Positions 51,901 through 61,758 of a stretch of 64,000 nt of DNA are shown here, piece after piece (within the stretch, counting starts at the first letter, position 1; each line of letters begins with the position of its first letter). This DNA comes from Neorhizobium petrolearium (GTDB lineage Bacteria; Pseudomonadota; Alphaproteobacteria; Rhizobiales; Rhizobiaceae). The notes under the pieces were generated by a model. That model was not told the DNA's origin. It did not search any database and saw only the letters and a list, made by a program, of their open reading frames with translations. The DNA is taken from contig NZ_JAGGJW010000016.1 in assembly GCF_017873175.1 (NCBI RefSeq), forward strand, positions 1 through 64,000, read 5' to 3'. A program made the translations under genes and the position numbers.

Positions 51901-53490
51901 ATGACCGATTTTACAAGATATCTCGCCGGCCGGGTGACGGCAGGCGGCATGAGCCGCCGCGAATTCATGGGCCGCGCCATGGCCGCTGGCATGACGTTGG
52001 CCGCAGCCAGCCATCTCTTTGCGACGAGCGCTTCCGCGCAGGAGCCAAGGAAGGGCGGTCATTTCAAGCTCGGGCTTGAAGGCGGCGCTGCAACTGACTC
52101 GATCGACCCCGCCAAGGCTACGTCTCAGGTCATGTTCATGGCTGTGCGCACCTGGGGCGACACGCTGGTCGAGACCCATCCGGAAACCCGCGCGCCGATC
52201 CCGTCGCTGGCCGAATCCTGGTCGCCGTCTCCGGATGCGACCGTCTGGACCTTCAAGATTCGCAAGGGCGTGCAGTTCCACGATGGCAAGGAGATGACTA
52301 CGGACGACGTGGTTGCCACTTTGAAGCGTCACAGCGACAGCAAGACGGAATCCGGCGCGGCAGGCGTCCTGAAATCCATCAAGAACATCGAGAACAAGGG
52401 CGGCGACCTGGTTGTCACGCTCGACTCCGGCAACGCCGACCTGCCGGCAATCTTTACCGATTACCATCTCGTCATTCAGCCCAATGGAGGAATCGACAAC
52501 CCGACGGCCGGCATCGGAACCGGGGCTTATAAGGTTACCACCTTCGAGCCGGGCGTGCGCATGACTTTCGAAAAGAACCCCAACGACTGGCGTTCCGACC
52601 GCGGCTTTGTCCAGACGGTGGAAGTCATCAACATGAACGATGCGACCGCCCGCATCGCCGCCCTCTCTTCCGGCCAGGTGCATTTCATCAACCGCGTCGA
52701 TCCGAAAACCGTCTCGCTGCTGAAGCGTGCGCCCAATGTCGAACTCCTGACGACGTCCGGCGGCGGTCACTATGTGTTCATCATGCATTGCGACAAGGCG
52801 CCGTTCGACAACAACGACCTGCGGCTCGCACTGAAATATGCGATCGACCGCGAGGAATTGGTCACGCGCATCCTCGGCGGCTACGGGAAGGTGGGCAACG
52901 ATTTCCCGATCAACGATACCTATGCGCTCTTTCCCGAGGGCATCGAGCAGCGCAAATACGATCCCGACAAGGCAGCCTTTCACTATAAGAAGTCGGGCCA
53001 TAGCGGCTCCATTCTTCTGCGCACGTCCGAGGTTGCTTTCCCCGGTGCGGTCGACGCATCGGTCCTCTTCCAGCAGAGCGCGAAGAAGGCCGGCATCACA
53101 CTGGAGATCAAGCGCGAACCGGGCGACGGCTATTGGTCAAACGTCTGGAACGTCCAGCCATTCTCCGCCTCCTATTGGGGCAGCCGCGCGACCCAGGACC
53201 AGTTCTATTCCGGCGCCTATCTTTCCACCGCCGACTGGAACGACACGAAGTTCAAGAACGAGAAGTTCGACAAGCTCCTCATCGCCGCCCGCGGCGAGCT
53301 GGACGAGGCCAAACGCAAGGACATGTATCGCGAGATGGCGATGATGGTGCGCGACGAGGGTGGCACCATCCTGCCGATGTTCAACGATTTCGTGAATGCT
53401 GCGACCAAAAAGGTGAAGGGCTATGTCAGTGACATCGGCAACGACATGTCGAATGGCTATGTCGCAACCCGCGTCTGGTTGGACGCCTGA
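51901..53490 (+). CDS. Peptide-type ABC transporter substrate-binding protein (family 5), Tat-exported
   Basis: 529 residues. The N-terminus carries a twin-arginine signal (GMSRREFMGRAMAAGM, Arg19-Arg20) followed by a hydrophobic stretch and a cleavage site at about ATSASA-Q. The mature protein is a DppA/OppA-like binding protein (PSLAESWSPSPDATVWTFKI, RKGVQFHDGKEMTTDDVV, and LRLALKYAIDREELV near the middle). It captures a dipeptide, oligopeptide or similar solute in the periplasm. Export by Tat instead of Sec is less common for this family. Ligand unknown. It opens a five-gene operon with two permeases, a fused ATPase and a CocE hydrolase. Confidence 0.93.
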   Translation: MTDFTRYLAGRVTAGGMSRREFMGRAMAAGMTLAAASHLFATSASAQEPRKGGHFKLGLEGGAATDSIDPAKATSQVMFMAVRTWGDTLVETHPETRAPIPSLAESWSPSPDATVWTFKIRKGVQFHDGKEMTTDDVVATLKRHSDSKTESGAAGVLKSIKNIENKGGDLVVTLDSGNADLPAIFTDYHLVIQPNGGIDNPTAGIGTGAYKVTTFEPGVRMTFEKNPNDWRSDRGFVQTVEVINMNDATARIAALSSGQVHFINRVDPKTVSLLKRAPNVELLTTSGGGHYVFIMHCDKAPFDNNDLRLALKYAIDREELVTRILGGYGKVGNDFPINDTYALFPEGIEQRKYDPDKAAFHYKKSGHSGSILLRTSEVAFPGAVDASVLFQQSAKKAGITLEIKREPGDGYWSNVWNVQPFSASYWGSRATQDQFYSGAYLSTADWNDTKFKNEKFDKLLIAARGELDEAKRKDMYREMAMMVRDEGGTILPMFNDFVNAATKKVKGYVSDIGNDMSNGYVATRVWLDA

Positions 53491-53577
53491 ATTCTGAGAC
53501 CGCGGTTCGCCGCTTGACCGAGGCATCGCGGGTCTTTCCGCGATCCTCCTTCCGTTTCAGAACGAGGCTTCCCGCCG

Positions 53578-54585
53578 ATGTCCAACTCCACCGAAACAGA
53601 CAGCCTGCCCGGCCAGAGATTCAGGGAGCGGTTTCCACTTCTCGCCCTGGTCATCGAGCGCATGCTTTTGTCGATCCTGCTCCTCTTCGCCGTCTCGGTG
53701 CTGATCTTCGGCGGTGTCGAGGCGCTCCCCGGCGATTTCGCGACCACCTATCTCGGCCAGTCCGCGACACCCCAGGCGGTCGCCAATATCCGCTCTGAAC
53801 TCGGGCTCGACCGGCCGATCGTCACCCGATACTTCGAATGGCTTGGCGGTGCCGTCCAGGGTGATTTCGGCACGTCCTGGGCAAGCAGAAACTCGGTTTC
53901 GGAACAGGTGGGCAAGCGGCTTGGCAACTCGCTCTTTCTCGCCGGTTTCGCGGCGGTGATCGCCGTGCCGCTGGCCGTCGGGCTCGGTATGCTGTCCGTG
54001 CACTTCCGCAACCGCATGCCGGACAAGATCATCAACGTTATCTCGCTCGCTGCGATCTCACTGCCGGAATTCTTCATCGGCTATCTGCTGATCCTCTATT
54101 TCGCCGTCAATTTCGGCGTCGCGACTTTCCCGGCCACCGTCTATGACGGAATGGATTTCCTCGATCGAATCAAAGCCATTGCGCTGCCGACCGCAACGCT
54201 GGTGCTTGTGGTGCTCGCCCATATGATGCGCATGACGCGGGCGGCGATCCTTTCCGTCATGTCCTCGGCTTATATGGAAACCGCCGAGCTCAAGGGGCTT
54301 TCCGCCTGGCGTGCGATCGCCAGGCACGCCGCACCCAATGCGCTGGCGCCGATCATCAATGTCGTGGCGCTGAATCTTGCCTATCTGGTGGTCGGCGTCG
54401 TCGTGGTGGAAGTGGTCTTCGTCTATCCTGGGATGGGCCAGTACATGGTCGATGCCGTGACCGTACGTGACATGCCCGTCGTGCAGGCTTGTGGGCTCAT
54501 TTTTGCCGCCGTCTACATTTTCCTCAACATGCTGGCCGATATCCTTGCGATCATCGCCAACCCGCGCCTGAGGCATCCGCGATGA
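53578..54585 (+). CDS. ABC transporter permease, DppB type
   Basis: 335 residues, six membrane segments. It begins with a long cytoplasmic extension, then MLLSILLLFAVSVLIFGGVEALPGD, and includes LGLDRPIVTRYFEWLGGAVQGDFG and the EAA-like loop ETAELKGLSAWRAIARHAAPNALAP that docks on the ATPase. It follows the binding protein after 87 bases and overlaps the second permease by four. Confidence 0.94.
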   Translation: MSNSTETDSLPGQRFRERFPLLALVIERMLLSILLLFAVSVLIFGGVEALPGDFATTYLGQSATPQAVANIRSELGLDRPIVTRYFEWLGGAVQGDFGTSWASRNSVSEQVGKRLGNSLFLAGFAAVIAVPLAVGLGMLSVHFRNRMPDKIINVISLAAISLPEFFIGYLLILYFAVNFGVATFPATVYDGMDFLDRIKAIALPTATLVLVVLAHMMRMTRAAILSVMSSAYMETAELKGLSAWRAIARHAAPNALAPIINVVALNLAYLVVGVVVVEVVFVYPGMGQYMVDAVTVRDMPVVQACGLIFAAVYIFLNMLADILAIIANPRLRHPR

Positions 54586-55409
54586 GGCTGAGAGAAATCC
54601 CCATCACCGCCTGGGTCGGTATGTTCGGCATTGCCATCGCCTTTTTCTGCGCCCTTTTCGCGCCGCTGGTCGCACCCTATGGCGAGACGGAGGTGGTCGG
54701 CGGCGTCTGGCAGGAGGCGGATGCGCAGTTCTTCTTCGGGCTGGACAATCTCGGGCGGGACATTCTCTCCCGACTGATCTACGGCGCCCGGACCACGCTG
54801 TTCGTAGCGCTCGCGGCGACGGTCATCTCCTTCTCGCTCGGGATCCTTTTAAGCTTCATAGCCGCGGTATCCGGCGGCATTATTGATACGGCATTTTCCC
54901 GTTTCAACGACCTGATGATGTCGATCCCGACGCTGATCTTCGCACTCGTCGTGCTCGCCGTCCTGCCGCAGCATCTGATTGTGCTCATTCTCGTCATGGC
55001 GATCCTCGATTCCACTCGCGTCTATCGCCTCGGACGCGCTGTGGCACTGGACGTTGCGGTGATGGAGTTCGTGGAAGCCGCCAAGCTGCGCGGCGAAGGC
55101 ACGACCTGGATCATCTTCCGCGAAATCCTGCCGAACACGCTATCGCCACTCCTGGCGGAATTCGGCCTGCGCTTCGCGTTCTCCATCCTCTTTCTGTCGA
55201 CGCTTTCCTTCCTCGGCCTCGGCATCCAGCCGCCGGCGGCGGATTGGGGAGGCATGGTGAAGGACAACAAGGACGGCATCATCTTCGGTATTCCGGCGGC
55301 ACTCGTGCCCGGTGCGGCGATCGCCGCACTCGCCGTCTGCGTCAACCTCGTCGTCGACTGGTTGCTCAAACGAACCTCCAGCCTCAAGGGAGGTCGCGGC
55401 GATGCCTGA
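54582..55409 (+). CDS. ABC transporter permease, DppC type
   Basis: 275 residues, six membrane segments, start MRLREIPITAWVGMFG. HFFGLDNLGRD-like text appears as FFFGLDNLGRDILSRLIYGARTT (in part). The EAA loop is EAAKLRGEGTTWIIFREILPNTLSP. It pairs with the preceding permease. ATG overlaps that gene's stop and the ATPase gene starts 8 bases before its own stop. Confidence 0.94.
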   Translation: MRLREIPITAWVGMFGIAIAFFCALFAPLVAPYGETEVVGGVWQEADAQFFFGLDNLGRDILSRLIYGARTTLFVALAATVISFSLGILLSFIAAVSGGIIDTAFSRFNDLMMSIPTLIFALVVLAVLPQHLIVLILVMAILDSTRVYRLGRAVALDVAVMEFVEAAKLRGEGTTWIIFREILPNTLSPLLAEFGLRFAFSILFLSTLSFLGLGIQPPAADWGGMVKDNKDGIIFGIPAALVPGAAIAALAVCVNLVVDWLLKRTSSLKGGRGDA

Positions 55410-57033
55410 GCTTCTGTCCGTCCGCAACCTCAGAATCGAAGCGGTGAGCCATCCGCCCGGCGAGCCGCCGAGGCGCATCACGATTGTCGACGGTGTCTCC
55501 TTCGACCTTCAGAAAGGCAAGGTGCTCGGCCTGATCGGCGAATCCGGCGCCGGCAAGTCGACGATCGGCCTTTCCGCTCTCGCCTACGGCCGCGGTGGTG
55601 CCGAGATTACCGGCGGCGAGGTTATCCTCAACGGCACCGATCTTCTGACCCTCGACAATACCGGCATCCGTAAGGTGCGCGGTGCCCGCGTCTGCTACGT
55701 GGCGCAATCGGCCGCCGCCGCCTTCAACCCGGCCCATCGGCTCGGCGATCAGGTGATCGAAGCCTCGGTCAGGCACGGGTTGATGACGAAGGAAGAAGCC
55801 AGGAAACGGGCGCTCTACCTCTTCGGCGTGCTCGGCCTACCGAGCCCCGAAACCTTCGGCAACCGGTTTCCGCATCAGGTCTCGGGCGGCCAGCTCCAGC
55901 GCGCCATGACGGCCATGGCGCTCTGTTCGAACCCGGAACTGATCATCTTCGACGAACCGACGACCGCGCTCGACGTCACAACCCAGATCGACGTCCTGGC
56001 TGCAATCAAGCATGCGATCGAAGAAACCCATACAGCGGCGCTCTACATCACCCACGACCTTGCGGTGGTCGCGCAGATTTCCGACCACATCATGGTCCTG
56101 CGCCATGGCAAGACGGTGGAATACGGCTCGGTCCAGCAGATCATCGAGGCACCCACACAGGATTACACGCGTGCGCTTGTAAACGTTCGCCAGACGGCAC
56201 GCATGGAAGCCTCCGACCAGACAAGCCCGCTCCTGAAGAGCGATAATGTCAGCGCGCAATATGGCAATGGCTTCAAAGTGCTGCACGGCGTTTCGCTGCA
56301 TCTCTGCAAGGGCCAGACGCTGGCAATCGTCGGCGAATCCGGTTCCGGCAAATCGACGCTCGCGCGCGTCATCACTGGCCTCCTTCCGCCGAGCGAAGGC
56401 AAGATCACCTTCAATGGCAAAACGCTGGCGCCGGCCTTGAAGAATCGCTCGCGCGACGATCTGCGCCGCATCCAGCTCATCTACCAGATGGCGGATACGG
56501 CGATGAACCCGCGCCAGACAGTGCGCGACATCATTGGCCGGCCCCTGACCTTCTATGACGGACTGCGCGGCGCTGCGAAAACAGCGCGAGTGAAGGAACT
56601 GCTCGAGCAGATCGAGATGAGCAACGGTTTCATCGACCGCTACCCCGCCGAGCTTTCCGGCGGCCAGAAACAGCGTGTCGCAATCGCGCGGGCGCTGGCC
56701 GCCAAGCCGGAACTCATTCTCTGTGACGAGCCCACCTCCGCGCTCGACCCGCTGGTGGCGGAAGGCATACTGAAGCTCTTGATGAAATTGCAGGAAGAGG
56801 AAAAGCTTTCCTACGTCTTCATCACCCATGACATCGCGATCGTCCGGGCAATCGCCGATTCCGTCGCGGTCATGCATCGTGGCCGGTTGGTGCGTTTCGG
56901 ACCCAAATCCCAGGCGCTCTCGCCGCCCTTCGACGATTATACCGATCTGCTCCTGAAATCCGTGCCGGAAATGGAGATAGGCTGGCTGGAACGGGTACTT
57001 GACACGCGACGCATGGAAAGTGCCGGGAATTGA
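55402..57033 (+). CDS. Peptide ABC transporter ATP-binding protein, fused DppD-DppF
   Basis: 543 residues with two complete ABC ATPase domains. The first has GESGAGKST, the signature SGGQLQRAM and DEPTTALD. The second has GESGSGKST, SGGQKQRVA and DEPTSALD. Both therefore look active. The fusion supplies both ATPase subunits from one gene. ATG at 55402 overlaps the permease gene by 8 bases. The next gene starts 28 bases later. Confidence 0.95.
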   Translation: MPELLSVRNLRIEAVSHPPGEPPRRITIVDGVSFDLQKGKVLGLIGESGAGKSTIGLSALAYGRGGAEITGGEVILNGTDLLTLDNTGIRKVRGARVCYVAQSAAAAFNPAHRLGDQVIEASVRHGLMTKEEARKRALYLFGVLGLPSPETFGNRFPHQVSGGQLQRAMTAMALCSNPELIIFDEPTTALDVTTQIDVLAAIKHAIEETHTAALYITHDLAVVAQISDHIMVLRHGKTVEYGSVQQIIEAPTQDYTRALVNVRQTARMEASDQTSPLLKSDNVSAQYGNGFKVLHGVSLHLCKGQTLAIVGESGSGKSTLARVITGLLPPSEGKITFNGKTLAPALKNRSRDDLRRIQLIYQMADTAMNPRQTVRDIIGRPLTFYDGLRGAAKTARVKELLEQIEMSNGFIDRYPAELSGGQKQRVAIARALAAKPELILCDEPTSALDPLVAEGILKLLMKLQEEEKLSYVFITHDIAIVRAIADSVAVMHRGRLVRFGPKSQALSPPFDDYTDLLLKSVPEMEIGWLERVLDTRRMESAGN

Positions 57034-57061
57034 ATCCGCTGTTCTTGAAAGTGCACACCAA

Positions 57062-59062
57062 ATGACTGAACGTTCCTTCTCCGTCATCGAAAACCAATGG
57101 ATCACGCTGAGGGATGGGACGCGCCTTGCCGCCCGTATCTGGATGCCGGATGGGGCCGAGGCCGATCCCGTGCCCGCAGTCTTCGAATTCCTGCCATACC
57201 GCAAGCGCGACGGAACAAGCGCCCGCGACGAGTCGACCTATCCCGTTTTTGCGGCAGCGGGCATTGCCGGCGTGCGAGTCGATATCCGCGGTTCAGGCGA
57301 ATCCGGTGGCGTCATCGACGGCGAATATACGGGGTCGGAACTCTCGAACGCCTGTGAGCTGATCGCCTGGATCGCAGAACAGCCGTGGTCGAACGGCAAT
57401 GTCGGCATGATGGGTATTTCCTGGGGGGGCTTCAACAGCCTGCAGGTCGCCGCCCTCCGCCCGCCGGCCCTGAAGGCGGTGATTTCGATCGCCTCCACGA
57501 CGGACCGCTACAACGACGATATCCACTACAAGAATGGGTGCCATCTCTCCGCCCAGCTTTCCTGGGCGGCAACCATGCTCGCTTATCAGTCCCGCCCGCC
57601 GGATCCCGAGCTAGTCGGCAATCACTGGATGGAAATGTGGATAGAGCGGCTGGATAACGAGCCCTTCTTCATGGAGGAATGGCTGTCGCATCAGCGGCGC
57701 GACACCTTCTGGCAGCACGGCTCGATCTCGGAAGATTACTCGGCTATCGAAATACCGACGCTGGTGATTGCCGGCTGGGCCGATGGCTACCGCAATACGC
57801 CGCTGCTTGCTGTTGAAGGGCTCGGCGAAAAATCCAAGGCACTGATCGGTCCGTGGATCCACAAATATCCGCATTTCGCCTGGCCGAAGCCGCGTGCCGA
57901 TTTTTTGGGTGAAGCGATTACCTTCTGGAACCGCTGGCTGCGCGGCGAGGAAAATGGCGTCGAAACCCTGCCCCAGGTGCGTGCCTATATTCTCGACGGC
58001 CCGAAACCGGCGCCACGCCGCGATATCGATCCCGGCTTCTGGATTTGCAAACAGAAATGGTCCGAACCGGAGGCACAGTGCTTGTATGTCGACCAGTTCG
58101 GTACGCTTCTGGAAGGCATGCCGGTCCCACATGCGGCACCGCATAACGCCTATCTGAAATCACCGCTCGACATCGGCACGGCCTCCGGCGAATGGTTCAC
58201 GCTGAAACCGGATGCCGAGCTTGCCGGCGACCAGCGCATCGACGACGCCGGTTCGCTCGTATTTGAAACCTCGCCGCTTGCCGAACCGCAGGACTATCTT
58301 GGCCGGCCGATCCTCACGCTGACGCTCAGCTGCGATGCCGAACTCGCCAATCTCTGCGCCCGCATCGTCGACGTGCATCCGGATGGCACGGCAACACGGG
58401 TTTCATTTGGAGTCATCAACCTCGCTCATCGCGAAGGCAACGCCGAACCTAAGCCGTTGATACCCGGCGAACCGGTCACGATCCGTCTGGTCCTCGATGC
58501 CTGCGGCTATCGCTTCGGCAAGGGTCATCGTATCCGGCTGTCGCTTTCGACTGCCTATTGGCCGACGGTGCTGCCGCCACCTCTTGATCCAGGTTTGACG
58601 ATCGATATCGCTTCTCTGGGCCTGGCACTGCCGAAGCTCGGCACACACGAAGCCTTCGAGATGCGAGAGCCGGACAACCCCGATCCGTTACCGAAGTATA
58701 TCGCCCATACGCCTCCCGTGACGCGGCGCAGCGTCACGCGCGATCTTTCCGCCAACCGTACAGATTACCTGATTCACGAAGATACCGGACTTGCCGAACA
58801 TCCCGGAACCGGCCTTTCGACCCGCCAGCTTCGCGAGGAAGTCTGGTCGATCTCGCCGGACGATCCGCTCTCGATGAGGGGCACGGCCATCTGGACCTGC
58901 GACATACAGCGGACAGGCTGGTCGGTGCGAACCATATCGACTGCGAAGATTACCTGCACGGCGGAGGACTGGCTGATCAGCGCTTCGGTTGTCGCTTATG
59001 ACGGCAAGAAACAGGTGTTTGAGAAAACGTTTGAAAAGATAATCCCCCGCGACCTCATGTAG
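57062..59062 (+). CDS. CocE/NonD family serine hydrolase (X-Pro dipeptidyl-peptidase-like)
   Basis: 666 residues: an alpha/beta-hydrolase domain with VRVDIRGSGESGG and the elbow GISWGGFN (Ser120), a helical cap, Asp in ADGYRNTP-type text (VIAGWADGYRN), His in IGPWIHKYPHFAWP, then a C-terminal jelly-roll domain (residues about 370-560). This family cleaves esters, amides or X-Pro peptides. There is no signal peptide, so it should act in the cytoplasm on what the importer brings in. Start at 57062 (MTERSFSVIENQW). An in-frame ATG at 56999 lies inside the ATPase gene. Its end overlaps the opposing ACT-domain gene by 8 bases. Confidence 0.9.
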   Translation: MTERSFSVIENQWITLRDGTRLAARIWMPDGAEADPVPAVFEFLPYRKRDGTSARDESTYPVFAAAGIAGVRVDIRGSGESGGVIDGEYTGSELSNACELIAWIAEQPWSNGNVGMMGISWGGFNSLQVAALRPPALKAVISIASTTDRYNDDIHYKNGCHLSAQLSWAATMLAYQSRPPDPELVGNHWMEMWIERLDNEPFFMEEWLSHQRRDTFWQHGSISEDYSAIEIPTLVIAGWADGYRNTPLLAVEGLGEKSKALIGPWIHKYPHFAWPKPRADFLGEAITFWNRWLRGEENGVETLPQVRAYILDGPKPAPRRDIDPGFWICKQKWSEPEAQCLYVDQFGTLLEGMPVPHAAPHNAYLKSPLDIGTASGEWFTLKPDAELAGDQRIDDAGSLVFETSPLAEPQDYLGRPILTLTLSCDAELANLCARIVDVHPDGTATRVSFGVINLAHREGNAEPKPLIPGEPVTIRLVLDACGYRFGKGHRIRLSLSTAYWPTVLPPPLDPGLTIDIASLGLALPKLGTHEAFEMREPDNPDPLPKYIAHTPPVTRRSVTRDLSANRTDYLIHEDTGLAEHPGTGLSTRQLREEVWSISPDDPLSMRGTAIWTCDIQRTGWSVRTISTAKITCTAEDWLISASVVAYDGKKQVFEKTFEKIIPRDLM

Positions 59063-59462
59063 CGGGCGACGAAAGAGCCTTGAGTGCGGCCACGGCTCGG
59101 TCCGCATCTACCGCAGGGACGAAGATGTGGTCGTGATAATAGGCTGCCACAACGTTGGCGCTGATGCCTTCCTTGGTGAGCGCCGATGCCATTGCCGCCG
59201 TCATGCCGACTGCGTCCAGTGAGGAATGTACCATCATGGTGATGCAGCGGAGTGGAACGCTGACCGCAAGACCGGCCTGCACGGCGGACGCGTTCGGTAG
59301 GATCAGCGTCAGCCCCTCCACCTCAAAGAACATTCCGATCGGCTTCAGCGGCAGGTAATCATCCAGTTTTTCGTGTGGCACGGTCGTATAGACGAATTCC
59401 CCATCCAGGAGCGTCGGTTCCAGACTGGCGAGCAGCGTGGAAAGATCGGTGACTCCGCTCAT
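59055..59462 (-). CDS. ACT domain-containing protein
   Basis: 135 residues with two ACT-like halves. The second half, VPLRCITMMVHSSLDAVGMTAAMASALTKEGISANVVAAYYHDHIFVP (in part), is the typical ACT_7-type sequence. Small stand-alone ACT proteins bind amino acids and often regulate partner enzymes, but no partner is known. It is the downstream gene of a pair with an esterase, which it overlaps by four bases. Confidence 0.82.
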   Translation of the reverse strand: MSGVTDLSTLLASLEPTLLDGEFVYTTVPHEKLDDYLPLKPIGMFFEVEGLTLILPNASAVQAGLAVSVPLRCITMMVHSSLDAVGMTAAMASALTKEGISANVVAAYYHDHIFVPAVDADRAVAALKALSSPAT

Positions 59463-60391
59463 GTCTCGCTCCCTGCAAGTCGCCGGACTGCCTCACAAAC
59501 TGCCAGGAATCCGTCCCCGGCACCGCCGCTTATATACCGGGCACGTAGCCAGGCATGCACCATCTGTGGCTCCTCCCGGAAGGTGACAGTGACGCCTGCC
59601 GCAGCCAGCCGCTCGGCATATTGACGTCCATCGTCGCGCAGCGGATCGAAATGCGCGACAGTGATATAGGCGGGTGGCAGGCCGGAGAAATCGGCCTCCA
59701 GCAGCGGATGCGCCACGGGTTCGTCAGCCGGCGCTTTCAGGATCGCTCGATAGTAGGTGACATCCTCCGTCGTCAGGCCGGGAGCGTGGGCCATCTCTTG
59801 ATAAGAGCCTGAGACGAGATCGCCACCGAGCGCCGGATAGATCAACACTTGCCCGACAATGCCGGAAAACCGCTCGTCGCGGGCGCGCAGCGCCAGACCC
59901 GCCGCAAGATTGCCGCCGGCGCTGTCGCCGATCACGACGATCTTCCTTTCCTGACCAAGAAGCTGTTTCAGCACCGCGAAACAATCGTCCGTCTGGGCCG
60001 GCCAGACATGCTCGGGCGCCAGGCGATAATCAACCGAGACGAGTTCCGCCCCGGCGAAATCGGAAATCTCGGCGCAGATCGCGTGATGGCTCTGGAGCGA
60101 TCCGACAACAAAGCCGCCGCCATGCAGATAAAGCAGCACCGTCTTCGTGCGGATCTCCGCCGGCCGGTAGTGTCGAACCGGCACGAACAGCATTTCGTCC
60201 TTAAAGATAAGTCCGTCCGGCAGGGGCCGGTCAAAACGGGCGCAGAGTGCGTCGTACCAGGTGCGCTGCTGCTCGATCGATGCATGGACGGCATCGGGAG
60301 GATAGAAATTGTCGCAGATCTTCAGGAACTCCAGAATTCCCGGCTCTTCGGGAAACGGCCCGGTCTCGGAAAGGGGATTGTCCATCGGCAT
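59459..60391 (-). CDS. Alpha/beta-hydrolase of the hormone-sensitive-lipase type; possible formylkynurenine formamidase
   Basis: 310 residues. The oxyanion motif HGGGF (90-94) and elbow GDSAGGN (Ser157) mark the HSL family. DPLRDDG supplies Asp and MVHAW the His. It is divergent from kynureninase (170 bases between starts). Animal-type kynurenine formamidases belong to this superfamily and use a His-Gly-Gly oxyanion motif, so hydrolysis of N-formylkynurenine is possible. The usual bacterial enzyme, KynB, is unrelated, and many HSL proteins are plain carboxylesterases. The family call is firm and the substrate is not. Confidence 0.85.
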   Translation of the reverse strand: MPMDNPLSETGPFPEEPGILEFLKICDNFYPPDAVHASIEQQRTWYDALCARFDRPLPDGLIFKDEMLFVPVRHYRPAEIRTKTVLLYLHGGGFVVGSLQSHHAICAEISDFAGAELVSVDYRLAPEHVWPAQTDDCFAVLKQLLGQERKIVVIGDSAGGNLAAGLALRARDERFSGIVGQVLIYPALGGDLVSGSYQEMAHAPGLTTEDVTYYRAILKAPADEPVAHPLLEADFSGLPPAYITVAHFDPLRDDGRQYAERLAAAGVTVTFREEPQMVHAWLRARYISGGAGDGFLAVCEAVRRLAGSET

Positions 60392-60561
60392 CAGATCCTT
60401 GTCTGGGAACCGGATGCGGTGAGGTTACGGCGGCAACCGCCTGACCACAAGCTCAGAATACGCAGCGAATTTGCCGGATCGGGATGCGAATCCATCTTGC
60501 GTGCTCTGCTCCAGCTTCTAGTCTGCCTGCAATTGTATCGGCTCGAATATTAGGTGTACCT

Positions 60562-61755
60562 GTGACGGATTTCGAAAAGACCCGCTCGCTCTTCTATCTT
60601 CCAGAAGGCATCGTTTATCTTGACGGCAACTCGCTGGGGCCTCTGCCGCTTGCCGCCGAGGAACGTGTCGCCAGGCTGATGACCGACGAGTGGGGGGAAC
60701 TCCTCATCAAGGGCTGGAACAAGGCCGGCTGGATGATGATGCCGCGCAAAGTCGGCGACCGGGTCGGCAGGCTGATCGGCGCACCCGAAGGCACGGTCGT
60801 CATGGGCGATACGCTATCGATCAAGGTCTATCAGGCGCTCGCCTCCGCACTTGAGCTAAGGCCGGAGCGCAAGGTCATTCTCTCCGACAGCGGCAACTTC
60901 CCCTCCGACCTCTATATGGCTGATGGCCTGATCCGCTCGCTCGACAGGAGCCATGAACTGAAGATCGTCGAGCCGGAGGAGATAGAAGCGGCGATCGACG
61001 AAACCGTCGGCGTGCTGATGCTGACCGAGGTGGATTACCGCACCGGCCGGCTGCATGACATGAAGTCGTTGACGAAAAAGGCACATGACAAAGGCGCCAT
61101 CGCCATCTGGGACCTCGCCCATTCGGCTGGCGCTCTGCCCGTCGACCTGACGGGAGCGGATGCGGATTTTGCGGTCGGCTGTACCTACAAATACCTCAAC
61201 GGCGGTCCGGGCGCGCCGGCCTTCATCTATGTTGCGCCGCGCCTTGCGGACAATGTACGCCCGGCGCTTTCCGGCTGGTTGGGACACGAGACACCTTTCG
61301 CCTTCGACCTCGGTTACCGGCCAGGCGGCGGCATCGACCGCATGCGGGTGGGCACGCCGCCAATCCTCGGACTCGCCGCGCTCGATGCCGCGCTGGATAG
61401 CTGGGAAGGCGTGGACATGGCAGATCTGCGCCAGCAATCGATCAAACTGTGTGATCTTTTCGTGGCCGAAGTGGAAAAGCGTTGCCCCATGCTGACCCTC
61501 GGTTCGCCGCGCGATGGTAACAAGCGTGGCAGCCAGATCTCATTCCTGCACGGGGAAGGTTATGCAATCATGCAGGCGCTGATTGCCCGCGGCGTGATCG
61601 GCGATTTCCGCGCTCCGGATGCAATCCGTTTTGGATTCACGCCGCTTTATATCAGCGAACGCGACGTGTTGAAGGCGGTCAGCATTCTCGAAGACATCAT
61701 GACGAGCCGGCTCTGGGATGCCGCCGAATATAAGCAGCGGGCACTGGTGACCTGA
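60562..61755 (+). CDS. kynU: Kynureninase
   Basis: 397 residues from GTG at 60562, which follows AGGTG. The frame reaches back to an ATG at 60484, but the family sequence starts at VTDFEKTRSLFYLPEGIVYLDGNSLGPLP. A PLP enzyme that splits kynurenine to anthranilate and alanine. Lys210 in CTYKYLNGGPGAPAF is the Schiff-base lysine, and WDLAHSAGALPVDL and RMRVGTPPILGLAAL are family signatures. It is followed after 3 bases by a MarR gene that probably controls it. No tryptophan dioxygenase gene is seen in the window. Confidence 0.95.
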   Translation: MTDFEKTRSLFYLPEGIVYLDGNSLGPLPLAAEERVARLMTDEWGELLIKGWNKAGWMMMPRKVGDRVGRLIGAPEGTVVMGDTLSIKVYQALASALELRPERKVILSDSGNFPSDLYMADGLIRSLDRSHELKIVEPEEIEAAIDETVGVLMLTEVDYRTGRLHDMKSLTKKAHDKGAIAIWDLAHSAGALPVDLTGADADFAVGCTYKYLNGGPGAPAFIYVAPRLADNVRPALSGWLGHETPFAFDLGYRPGGGIDRMRVGTPPILGLAALDAALDSWEGVDMADLRQQSIKLCDLFVAEVEKRCPMLTLGSPRDGNKRGSQISFLHGEGYAIMQALIARGVIGDFRAPDAIRFGFTPLYISERDVLKAVSILEDIMTSRLWDAAEYKQRALVT

Positions 61756-61758
61756 CAT

